Source: Platynereis dumerilii
Lineage: Eukaryota; Annelida; Polychaeta; Phyllodocida; Nereididae
Assembly (NCBI GenBank): GCA_026936325.1
Contig: JAPTHN010000004.1
Location: forward strand, 14,687,939 to 14,751,938
Reading direction: 5' to 3'
DNA length: 64,000 bases
The notes under the pieces were generated by a model. It saw only the letters and a list, made by a program, of their open reading frames with translations. It was not told the DNA's origin and made no database searches. Position 1 is the stretch's first letter; each line of letters begins with the position of its first letter. Position numbers and translations under genes: made by a program. Of this stretch, positions 34,646 through 45,710 are shown one piece after another.

Positions 34646-35177
34646 CATCAATTACAATTTGTGTATGTGTGTATTGTTTCCGGTTGTTTAAATTCTCAAA
34701 GAATTGTCACAGAATTGTTGGGCCTGCGTATTTCAATCCTCTGTAAGTCTCTAAGTTGTGGCGTACATTCAATCCTCCCCAAATTTCAAGTTCCTGTGTA
34801 TGTTAGGCTTTTCTAAGTACTGTATTACATATGTGTTGATACAGTGATCGGTATAAATGTTTACGCCCCTCCATATTAATAAATCAATTCAGCCTTGAGC
34901 AATAAGTAAAGCATTGGTCATGGAAAATCCCAAATTTGGTCATTGAAAAGTCATGGAATTCTTGTTGTAAAATTTTGTGGGAATCCTGCAATTCATCATT
35001 CTATTAATGGATATGATTCTGCTTCTGGCTTCAGGATAGAATTCAATAGATCTATCAAGCAAGGTTTAGGCCTTTTACTCAACAAGAGCTAGAATCACAA
35101 AATGCTTATAGTCCTTGAAGGCAAATACATTGAGCAATCAACTGTCATTTGTGGAGTGTCGATCTAAAAACTCCATG
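34646..35177 (+). other. 3' UTR and downstream flank of the large zinc-finger gene
   Basis: The stop at 34643-34645 is followed by AT-rich DNA with an AATAAA at 34878-34883, a fair poly(A) signal. A later AATAAA at 38972-38977 could serve a longer form. No second gene is seen. Confidence 0.5.
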
Positions 35178-35692
35178 GTCAGTCAGGGAAATTATCACCA
35201 GCTGATGACAATCAATGTCCTCAGCCCCACATGACAATCACCCTAGCACTGTCATCACCCTCCCATGACACTCTCACAGTGTCATGGCCTGGCCATGACT
35301 TTCGCAGTGCTCAAAATCATCTTTGACTGGCTATTTAAAAAGAACTACTGCAACTATCACTTCCAAACTTGGTATAAAGTTGTATCACAGTGTCAACTAA
35401 CTCTATGAATTTTGGCAGACCTATCCATTACATAATGAGGAAAAGAACCCGAAGGCTCCAGAGAAATTAGGAAATTGTCATCAGCTGCTGATGACTTTGC
35501 AGTATTTCGTGAAATTGGATAGAATTAAGTCCCACAACTGACATGCTGCTGTGTGGTGAGGATGGCTGCAAAGAGATCAGACTTTCTTCTGAGACCCAAC
35601 TGATCAACCCCAAACACTCAATCATCCTGTCAGGGCCAGGACTTGGCTGGAATTGCAATTGTCCTCATATGCTGGTAATTTCCCTGACTGAT
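35178..35692. mobile_element. probable inverted-repeat MITE
   Basis: GTCAGTCAGGGAAATTATCA at the left matches the complement of the right end (GGTAATTTCCCTGACTGAT) with one extra base. Internal CATCAGCTG/CAGCTGATG motifs and repeated GTCATGG blocks lie near the left side. Target duplications are not obvious. Confidence 0.5.
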
Positions 35693-36256
35693 GGTAGTCT
35701 AGGCTGGAAAAAGTAGGGAATTTGGGCTTGTCACTGCAAGGAAATCTCTAAATCTCACTGGAAATTTTCATGGGAAGTTGTCATATCTTATTAAATTGCC
35801 TGGAAATTAACATTTTTTCTAGCCCTGATGGTAGTTTGCGAAGGGGTGTACACATTTATGCTGCTAACTGTGTTTCCAGTCATTTCTCATTCATTGCACG
35901 AACTCCTAAAACTACTTTGTAAATTACCTTCGTCTCATTTGCTGAAATTCAAAAATATTGCTTATTATTAAAAATATAGCTCATGTTGGTTGTTTCGTAC
36001 TGTTGCCATATTAATTTCTCATTACTGATTTTCTCTGCCTGCTTGTCGTTTTAAACCAGTGTATTTATTAGTAATTTTGTATGACATCCTTAGGATTGAT
36101 TGTGACTATTGTTTTATTAGGTTGTAATAACATTACTTTGGTGATATTATTAGATGATTATTTTCCATGCAGTGAACAATACATTTTTGCTGCAAACTTT
36201 TGCGGCCAGAGTTGTGAAACTCCCAGTTCAGTATTATTGCCTTTTGTTTGCCCACC
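35693..36256. other. intergenic, nothing recognised
   Basis: AT-rich DNA with chance ORFs only. One of them (around 36081-36293) runs into the MITE that follows, so it is not a gene. Confidence 0.4.
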
Positions 36257-36258
36257 TA

Positions 36259-36431
36259 CTGTAGAACGGAGTAAAGTTGGCAATCCGGGGTAAAGTTGGC
36301 ACGTTATTTTGACCCTCTTAATGGAAAAAAGTCAGTGAGGAAAAGTTGGCATTTCTGTCATTAAGTGGGTCAAAATAGCTTGCCAACTTTACCCCGGATA
36401 GCCAACTTAGCCAACTTACCCCGTTTTACGG
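36259..36431. mobile_element. short TA-flanked inverted-repeat element, word GGGGTAAAGTTGGCA
   Basis: The 173-bp element has ends CTGTAGAACGGAGTAAAG and the complement of CTTACCCCGTTTTACGG, with TA at 36257-36258 and 36432-36433. The word GGGGTAAAGTTGGCA is repeated at both ends in inverse orientation. The outer CNGTAGAACGG is shared with the 24931 element although the word differs. Confidence 0.85.
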
Positions 36432-36593
36432 TAAGTTATTTTTCATTCGGTTGATTTTTTTTAGTACAATTAATCACGTCAATGTACCAGCTTATACATT
36501 TATTTTTCAAGGAGCTTCACAATTTTAACAGTTGAAATCAAATCTGAGGTGTTAACCAGTTGAATTTTAGCCATAACTTTTTTTGTTTCTCAT

Positions 36594-36782
36594 AGGGCCA
36601 CACATAATTGATCTTTAGCTTCTCGGATTCCTCTCAAGGCCCTTTTTCTAGGGTCGGTCGGACAAAAAAAAAAGGTGAAAAAAAACAATTTTATAATGTC
36701 AAAAAAAAAAATTTTTTTCCATCGGCAGTAAATCTATTGTGTCGGCGGGTCCGCGAAGCTAAGAATCAATTATGTGTGGCCT
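36594..36782. mobile_element. MITE with GGCCACACATAATTGAT ends
   Basis: GGCCACACATAATTGATCTT and, at the right, the complement of AAGAATCAATTATGTGTGGCC frame about 190 bp. The centre has several A runs. A related fragment is in intron 2 of the large zinc-finger gene. Target duplications are not clear. Confidence 0.7.
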
Positions 36783-39190
36783 AGTGTCCTTCAGTAGCTA
36801 TAACTCTTTTCCGGCAAATGACCGTAAAGAGTATTTTTGACCATAAAGAGACAGCCATTGATGAAGAAAATTATGACTTTAGTTTAACTCGTCGATCTTT
36901 TGAAAGTGATTCAATTAATTCATCAAATATTTTAATGCTGATATCGAGAATGTACAATCTACGAAGTCTTCTTCCATGTTAAATTTCTTCCATTTTACCA
37001 ACTATATGATGATATAATAGGGGACCACACTTGTTAATTGTATCTGATAGGAATACAGACCTATTAATTATATCTGATAAGAATACAGACCTATTAACAA
37101 AATGTGATGGATACAATGTAATGCAATTGAAGCCAAAAAAATCGGTCACAAAATAATCTTTGATACAATTTATTTTTTCAAGTTCCTAAATAAGTAATAT
37201 TCATACAAATGGCACATTTCCCGCAATGACAAAACAATTGCCTAGAATTAATCTATTTGGTTTAAATCTGTTCAACAAATTCTTACATGGTCACATTTAT
37301 GTGACCGTCCTGTCTGCGCAAGGAGGGGGGGGGGTTGTTATAATAGTTCAGTGGTAACTAATTGGGCTTCCAATTTCTGGGTCCCTGATTTAATTCCAAG
37401 TTCTGTTCGATTTGGTTCCTGCTCTCTCTGGGTCACCTTGTGTTTCAAATAGTCCAGCCAAAAATAAATATAGGCCAGGTATAATATATCATCATATGTA
37501 TGATTATACTATTAGGCACATTGTAATTATAAAATGTGTTTTATTTCTTTGTGATCTTTTATTTTGAATAATTAAGTGTCCCATTTTCATCTGTGGTTCT
37601 TCGAATGGTCAACAATGTTTCTTGCAATTTGCTGATGTTTTAACAGCGTTCAAAATAGGCGAAAATGGATTAATGAATTAGGAAGTCAAGTCCAAATATT
37701 ATCATTTCTCATTGTTATTTTATGATATGCCATCTTGGAAGCTGTAAACTAGTAAGTCTGGTGAAATGGTGGAAATACAGATCCATGAACTTGTCTTTAT
37801 TTTCGAGCTCTGGGTAAACAGTGGAATTCAAATTCAATATATGTATTCAATTTTTTATAATGAAAAAAATATTAAATTGCAATTTTGTATAATAGACTAA
37901 ATAGAAGAGTAAGAGAATGCATGGATATAGTTGATATACGTATGTTGGATAAGTTTGTGCTATAATAATTGGCTTTTGTAAGATAATTTTATACTATATA
38001 TATGTGTGTTAAGTATTTTCTAATTTTTGCCCTTCATGGTTCTTACTGTTTGTATTGCTCACATAAGTTTAAAAATTTTGCCCTATATCTTGTCTGACTG
38101 AGCTCTTAGGAAATATATATTAGTCAATACGACTTAGACAGTCGCTTAAAACTGGCGCTTTATTGTAAAGTATATGAATTCATTTATGTAAATAGGCGCT
38201 TTTTTGTAAAATAGGCATTTGATTATTTAAAATAGGACGGTTAAGATGCATGACTGTTATTATATAATTGTACATTTGATGACATCATAGGTAATGACAT
38301 CTCAATTATGACGTGATGTCATAGATTATCCTAATCAGATGTAAGTACTGTTACATCAAATATAATGTCAATGTACCAGAATGTCTATTATTGTCTAATA
38401 ATCTGTGATGTCACTAATGCTATAGGTCCGTTTAATGCTTGTGTACGAAATTATACTGATAACAGTGATAAGTGTTTTGGTTATATTATCTACAAATTCA
38501 GCTTAAATGTTAAGAAATGATACAATATTAAATGGTACGTCATACTAATTTACCAGTTAATGGTTGTGAATGGCCCTCTATAATTAATTCAGAAAAAATA
38601 TGGCCATTGACCACTGCTGCCCCCTAGCATATTGAAAAAGAACTGCTAGAAACAGCAGCCATTTTAACTTTAGTTTCTGACCAATGAGAGTTGAGGGATT
38701 TTTTTGATATCCCAGGATTCCAAGATAGAACAATATGATAAGTCATAATAGAATTAATGTGGTTGGCTCTGCGTAAAACACAATTCAAACTATTTTTTAA
38801 ATGCTGCTGAACATTTTGCGGCATTGTATATTGATGACAAGTGGATGTTAAATGTTAAACATTTGAAGTCTGATGTTATGAATATGTGTATCATATATAT
38901 ATATATTATAAATATTATTGTACAGAATCGTTATATATGTCACATATTGTGGCTTTTCAAAGTTTGTAAGTAATAAAGATTTTTGTTACTTCATTGTCAA
39001 ATCGAGCGTTAATTTTATTATTCGTCATGTATTTTTCGCTCCAAATTGCACTCAATGAGTGGGCTGATATACACCTTTTCTGTACCATCCAGGCTCCTTC
39101 TGTGAGTGTGTCTTGACGAGGTCTTAAATTGTGTTAATTGCTGATCCTTTCTCATATTCTGTATCCTATATTTGTCCCTGTTTGTGACCT
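36783..39190. other. AT-rich intergenic or long 3' UTR
   Basis: No gene is seen. A 33-bp motif (GACCTATTAATTATATCTGAT) is repeated two to three times at 37025-37100. An AATAAA at 38972-38977 lies in AT-rich, repeat-poor DNA, so an extended 3' UTR of the upstream gene is possible but unproven. Confidence 0.4.
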
Positions 39191-39194
39191 GGGA

Positions 39195-39363
39195 AGAGGG
39201 TTGGTCTAGTGGCAGTGTGCTAGGCTGCCAATCGCTGGGTCTGGGGTTCGAATTCTGCTCTTGCTAGGTCACCTGGGCCTATGTTGGACAGCTGTTTCAA
39301 TCATCCTTCCCCTCATTGCCGTGTCCTCCTCCTATCCTAATTGGCCTACCAAGTGCACAATTT
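39195..39363 (+). repeat. tRNA-derived SINE, family A, plus strand
   Basis: The tRNA-like head is intact here: A box TGGTCTAGTGG near 39204 and B box GGTTCGAATTC near 39247, followed by the family tail with ACAGCTGTTTCAATCATCC and CCTATCCTAATTGGCCTAC. The plus orientation is opposite to the other full copies in the window. Confidence 0.9.
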
Positions 39364-39479
39364 TTTATGGCCATCCCTTACCAAGTTTGCTATGTTTGTT
39401 GTAAAATGTTCCTGTTCGTTTAGTTTAAGTTAATTCGGTGGCCTTTCGTCGTTCCTATCTCTGAGCAGCTGAAGAGTGG

Positions 39480-39735
39480 TCTTGGGCTATCTCTTTTTAA
39501 CTGTCGAACTGTCAAAGCTGTCTGTATCACTAGGGATTGCCTGTGGTCTTTGCCTACATGGGTTCGAATCATGGATGGGGTGCCCGAAACTTTCAGTAGA
39601 CCTTTATGAGCAAAAAAAATAAGAGGATTCCTGCACTCCTGTCTCATCAATAAACCCTCGTGAGCGCTCTGAACTGCATGTGCGTAGGGGACTGCACTTA
39701 CCATATAGTATTATATACATATATCTGTCTGCCTA
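39480..39735 (+). repeat. SINE family B, diverged copy
   Basis: CATGGGTTCGAATCATGGAT, ACTTTCAGTAGACCTTTATG and CTCATCAATAAACCCTCGTG match the better copy at 52966 in the same order. The tRNA-like 5' part is decayed. It lies just downstream of a family A SINE. Confidence 0.75.
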
Positions 39736-39898
39736 CCATATTTCCTCGTTTAGAAGCCAGGGTATCTAAATATTGTCTTAAAGGGTATCATAACCCCAGT
39801 GTCCATGCGGCACGGACGTCTTTTTGTGACCGCACTACGAAACTAATTTACATGACATTGGCCTATGACACATGATATGACGAATGCGCAGAAAGCGT

Positions 39899-42800
39899 GC
39901 AGTTCCTTGTAAGGCTGCTGCTACAAAACTGAGTCACCAGCCTACGTTTCTACCCTGCACTTCCTTATAAGGCTGCTGCCTGCAAAACAAGAGTCACCAA
40001 CCAGCCTTCCATTCTACCTTGCAGTTCCTTTTAAGGCTGATGCCTTCAAAATAGAGTCACCAGCCTTCCATTCTACCATTCAGTTCCTTGTAAGGCTGCT
40101 GCATGCAAAACGGAGTCACTGGCTTTCCATTCTACCTTGCAGTTCCTTGCACAGGTGGCGTGATCACAATGGCTTAGCAGTTCTAGAGATAGAGAGGAAG
40201 GTGTATGGCTCAAGTGCCGCCTGGTGGAGTGCAAATATAGAAAATTGATTAAAATTGCTCAAGGAGCAGCCTTTCACAACATTTTTGTTGGTTCTGTGAG
40301 ATAATAGTCTCTCAGCTACACTTAGAGATGATTTTCACCCACTACACTGCATTTAGACTCGCATTAAACCTTGTTTGGCCAATCTTACCTATGTGTGCAC
40401 CCATATCAGCATACATCACAAGGGAATTCCCTTTGACAGCCAATCAGAATTTAGGAGACCACAGAGCCATCTCTTGATTAATTTGGAACCTCAGTCTGCC
40501 CTTTGGTGAGCATACTATAGCCTGTTTCCCAGCCACCACAAAACAGGCCTGGTGGCCATGGGATATCCCAAGAATACTATTTATGGCAACTTCCGCAAAT
40601 ATGACTGCACACGACGACTGTCATTTTCCCATAGGGGGAGCTTGAGCAATACACCTTGGTATAATATAACAGAATAAGGGCAAAGCATGTGAACACTGTC
40701 TGTGTTCCTTGTAGGGCTGCTGCCTGCAAAATGGAGTCACCAGCCCTCCATTCTACCATTCAGTTCCTTGTAAGGCCGCTGCATGCAAAATGGAGTCACC
40801 AGCCTTCCCTTCTACCTTGCAGTTCTTTGTAAGGCTGTTGCCTGCAAAACGGAGTCACCAGCCTTCCATTCTACCTTGCAGTTCCTTGTAAGGCTGCTGC
40901 CTGCAAAATGGAGTCACCAGCCTTCCATTCTACCATTCAGTTCCTTGTAAGGCCGCTGCATGCAAAATGGAGTCACCAGCCTTCCATGCTACCTTTCAGT
41001 TCCTTGTAAGGCTGCTGCATGCAAAATGGAGTTACCAGCCTTCCATTCTACCTTGCTGCTCCACGTAAGGCTGCTGCCTGCAAAATGGAGTTACCAGCCT
41101 TCCATTCTACCATTCAGTTCCTTGTAAGGCCGCTGCATGCAAAATGGAGTCACCAGCCTTCCATGCTACCTTTCAGTTCCTTGTAAGGCTGCTGCCTGCA
41201 AAATGGAGTTACCAGCCTTCCATTCTACCATTAAGTTCCTTGTAAGGCTGCTACCTGCAAAATGGAGTCACCAGCAATCCATTCTACTGTGAAGTTCCTT
41301 GTGAGGCTGCTGCAGGCAAAATGGAGCCACCAGCTTTCCATTCTACCTTGCAGTTCCTTGTAAGGCTGCTGCCTGCAAAATGGAGTCACCAGCCTTCCAT
41401 TCTACCATTCAGTTCCTTGTAAGGCTGCTGCCTTCAAAACAGAGTCACCAGCCTTCCATTCTACCATTCAGTTCCTTGTAAGGCTGCTGCCTTCAAAATG
41501 GAGTCACCAGCCTTCCATTCTACCTTGCAGTTCCTTGTAAGGCTGCTGCCTGCAAAATGGAGTCACCAGCCTTCCAATCTACCATTCAGCTCCTTGTAAG
41601 GCTGATGCCTTCAACATGGAGTCACCAGCCTTCCATTCTACCATTCAGTTCCTTGTAAGGCTGCTGCCTTCAAAACGGAGTCACCAGCCTTCCATTCTAC
41701 CTTGCAGCTCCTTGTAAGGCTGCTGCCTGCAAAATGGAGTCACCAGCCTTCCAATCTACCATGAAGTTCCTTGTAAGGCCGCTGCATTCAAAACGGAGTC
41801 ACCAGCCTTCCATTCTACCATTCAGTTCCTTGTAAGGCTGCTGCCTTCAAAACAGAGTCACCAGCCTTCCATTCTACCATTCAGTTCCTTGTAAGGTTGC
41901 TGCCTTCAAAACGGAGTCACCAGCCTTCCATTCTACCTTGCAGCTCCACGTAAGGCTGCTGCCTGCAAAATGGAGTCACCAGCCTTTCAATCTACCACTC
42001 AGTTCCTTGTGAGGCTGCTGCCTTCAAAATGGAGTCACCAGTCTTCCAATCTACCATGAAGTTCCTTGTAAGGCTGCTGCATTCAAAACGGAGTCACCAG
42101 CCTTCCATTCTACCATTCAGTTCCTTGTAAGGCTGCTGCCTTCCAAACAGAGTCACCAGCCTTCCATTCTACCATTCAGTACCTTGTAAGGCTGCTGCCT
42201 TCAAAACGGAGTCACCAGCCTTCCATTCTACCTTGCAGCTCCACGTAAGGCTGCTGCCTGCAAAATGGAGTCACCAGCCTTTCAATCTACCACTCAGTTC
42301 CTTGTGAGGCTGCTGCCTTCAAAATAGAGTCACCAGCCTTCCATTCTACCATTCAGTTCCTTGTAAGGCTGCTGCCTTCAAAGCGGAGTCACCAGCCTTC
42401 CATTATACCTTGCAGCTCCACGTAAGGCTGCTGCCTGCAAAATGGAGTCACCAGCCTTTCAATCTACCATTCAGTTCCTTGTGAGGCTGCTGCCTTCAAA
42501 ATGGAGTCACCAGCCTTCCATTCTACCATTCAGTTCCTTGTAAGGCTGCTGCCTTCAAAGCGGAGTCACCAGCCTTCCATTATACCTTGCAGCTCCACGT
42601 AAGGCTGCTGCCTGCAAAATGGAGTCACCAGCCTTTCAATCTACCACTCAGTTCCTTGTGAGGCTGCTGCCTTCAAAATGGAGTCACCAGTCTTCCAATC
42701 TACCATGAAGTTCCTTGTTAGGCTGCTGCATTCAAAACGGAGTCACCAGCCTTCCATTCTACCATTCAGTTCCTTGTAAGGCTGCTGCCTTCAAAACGGA

Positions 42801-45660
42801 GTCACCAGCCTTCCATTCTACCTTGCAGTTCCACGTAAGGCTGCTGCCTGCAAAATGGAGTCACCAGCCTTTCAATCTACCACTCAGTTCCTTGTAAGGC
42901 TGCTGCCTTCAAAACAGAGTCACCAGCCTTCCATTCTACCTTGCAGCTCCACGTAAGGCTGCTGCCTTCAAAATGGAGTCACCAGTCTTCCAATCTACCA
43001 TTCAGTTCCTTGTAAGGCTGCTGCATTCAAAACGGAGTCACCAGCCTTCCATTCTACCATGAAGTTCCTTGTAAGGCTGCTGCCTTCAAAACAGAGTCAC
43101 CAGCCTTCCATTCTACCTTGCAGCTCCACGTAAGGCTGCTGCCTTCAAAATGGAGTCACCAGTCTTCCAATCTACCATGAAGTTCCTGGTAAGGCTGCTG
43201 CCTTCAAAACAGAGTCACCAGCCTTCCATTCTCCCATTCACTTCCTTGTAAGGCTGCTGCCTTCAAAACGGAGTCACCAGCCTTCCATTCTACCTTGCAG
43301 CTCCACGTAAGGCTGCTGCCTGCCAAATGGAGTCACCAGTCTTTCAATCTACCACTCAGTTCCTTGTGAGGCTGCTGCCTTCAAAACAGAGTCTCCAGCC
43401 TTCCATTCTACCATTCAGTTCCTTGTAATGCTGCTGCCTTCAAAATGGAGTCACTAGCCTTCCATTCTACCTTTCAGTTCCTTGTAAGGCTGCTGCCTGC
43501 AAAATGGAGTCACCAGCCTTCCATTCTACCATTCAGTTCCTTGTAAGGCTGCTGCCTTCAAAGCGGAGTCACCAGCCTTCCATTCTACCTTGCAGTTCCT
43601 TGTAAGGCTGCTGCCTGCAAAATGGAGTCACCAGCCTTTCAATCTACCACTCAGTTCCTTGTGAGGCTGCTGCCTTCAAAATGGAGTCACCAGCCTTCCA
43701 ATCTACCATGAAGTTCCTTGTAAGGCTGCTGCATTCAAATTGGAGTCACCAGCCTTCCATTCTACCATTCAGTTCCTTGTAAGGCTGCCTTCAAAACAGA
43801 GTCACCAGCCTTCCATTCTACCATGAAGTTCCTTGTAAGGCTGCTGCCTTCAAAACGGAGTCACCAGCCTTTCAATCTACCACTCAGTTCCTTGTGAGGC
43901 TGCTGCCTTCAAAATAGAGTCACCAGCCTTCCATTCTACCATTCAGTTCCTTGTAAGGCTGCTGCCTTCAAAGCGGAGTCACCAGCCTTCCATTCTACCT
44001 TGCAGCTCCACGTAAGGCTGCTGCCTGCAAAATGGAGTCACCAGCCTTTCAATCTACCACTCAGTTCCTTGTGAGGCTGCTGCCTTCAAAATGGAGTCAC
44101 CAGTCTTCCAATCTACCATGAAGTTCCTTGTAAGGCTGCTGCATTCAAAACGGAGTCACCAGCCTTCCATTCTACCTTGCAGCTCCACGTAAGGCTGCTG
44201 CCTTCAAAATGGAGTCACCAGTCTTCCAATCTACCATGAAGTTCCTTGTAAGGCTGCTGCCTTCAAAACAGAGTCACCAGCCTTCCATTCTACCTTGCAG
44301 CTCCACGTAAGGCTGCTGCCTGCAAAATGGAGTCTCCAGCCTTTCAATCTACCACTCAGTTCCTTGTAAGGCTGCTGCCTTCAAAACGGAGTCACCAGCC
44401 TTCCATTCTACCTTGCAGCTCCTTGTAAGGCTGCTGCCTTCAAAATGGAGTCACCAGCCTTCCATTCTACCATTCAGTTCCTTGTAAGGCTGCTGCCTTC
44501 AAAACGGAGTCACCAGCCATCCATTCTACCTTGCAGCTCCACGTAAGGCTGCTGCCTGCAAAATGGAGTCACCAACCTTTCAATCTACCACTCAGTTCCT
44601 TGTAAGGCTGCTGCCTTCAAAACAGAGTCACCAGCCTTCCATTCTACCATGAAGTTCCTTGTAAGGCTGCTGCCTTCAAAACAGAGTCTCCAGCCTTCCA
44701 TTCTACCTTGCAGCTCCACGTAAGGCTGCTGCCTTCAAAATGGAGTCACCAGTCTTCCAATCTACCATGAAGTTCCTTGTAAGGCTGGTGCATTCAAAAC
44801 GGAGTCACCAGCCTTCCATTCTACCATGAAGTTCCTTGTAAGGCTGCTGCCTTCAAAACAGAGTCACCAGCCTTCCATTCTACCTTGCAGCTCCACGTAA
44901 GGCTGCTGCCTTCAAAATGGAGTCACCAGTCTTCCAATCTACCATGAAGTTCCTTGTAAGGCTGCTGCCTTCAAAACAGAGTCACCAGCCTTCCATTCTA
45001 CCTTACAGTTCCTTGTAAGGCTGCTGCCTTCAAAACGGAGTCACCAGCCTTCCATTCTACCATTCAGTTCCTTGTAAGGCTGCTGCCTTCAAAATGGAGT
45101 CACCAGCCTTCCATTCTACCTTGCAGTTCTTTGTAAGGCTGCTGCCTGCAAAATGGAGTCACCAGCCTTCCATTCTACCATTCAGTTCCTTGTAAGGCTG
45201 CTGCCTGCAAAACGGAGTCACCAGCCTTCCATTCTACCTTGCAGTTCCTTGTAAGGCTGCTGCCTGCAAAATGGAGTCACCAGCCTTTCAATCTACCACT
45301 CAGTTCCTTGTGAGGCTGCTGCCTTCAAAACGGAGTCACCAGCCTTCCATTCTACCTTGCAGCTCCACGTAAGGCTGCTGCCTTCAAAACGGAGTCACCA
45401 GCCTTCCATTCTGCCATGAAGTTCCTTGTAAGGCTGCTGCCTTCAAAACGGAGTCACCAGCCTTCCATTCTACCATTCAGTTCCTTGTAAGGCTGCTGCT
45501 TTCAAAACGGAGTCACCAGCCTTCCATTCTACCTTGCAGCTCCACGTAAGGCTGCTGCCTTCAAAATGGAGTCACCAGCCTTCCATTCTACCATGAAGTT
45601 CCTTGTAAGGCTGCTGCATTCAAAACGGAGTCACCAGCCTTCCACTCTACCATTCTATTC
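39899..45660. repeat. 59-bp satellite array (~88 monomers)
   Basis: The monomer is close to CAGTTCCTTGTAAGGCTGCT, GCCTTCAAAATGGAGTCACC and AGCCTTCCATTCTACCATT, 59 bp in all. Copies run 39899-40151 and, after an unrelated insert, from about 40700 to 45660. Monomer variants (CTCCACGTAAGG; CTTTCAATCTACCACTC; CCATGAAGTTCC) recur at 118, 177, 236 and 295 bp, all multiples of 59, with 177 the commonest. That is a short higher-order pattern. A 59-bp unit is not a multiple of three, so the frames inside are not genes. Degenerate monomers continue to about 48890. Confidence 0.95.
40152..40700. other. non-satellite insert within the array
   Basis: About 550 bp unrelated to the monomer interrupt the array early. 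Satellite text stops after CAGTTCCTTG and resumes with GTTCCTTGTAGGGCTG. Clear inverted ends or a target duplication were not found. It holds no gene that I recognise. Confidence 0.6.
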
Positions 45661-45710
45661 CTCTCTGGTCTACCCTGCAATTCCTTTGGATGCAAAATGG
45701 AGTCAGCAGC

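Noticed and set aside
39195-39265. tRNA gene
   Set aside because: A and B boxes are present but the sequence continues into a conserved SINE body found at several other sites; it does not fold into a full cloverleaf by eye.
39899-45660. CRISPR array or protein-coding tandem repeat
   Set aside because: Monomers are adjacent without unique spacers, the genome is eukaryotic, and a 59-bp unit breaks any frame every repeat.
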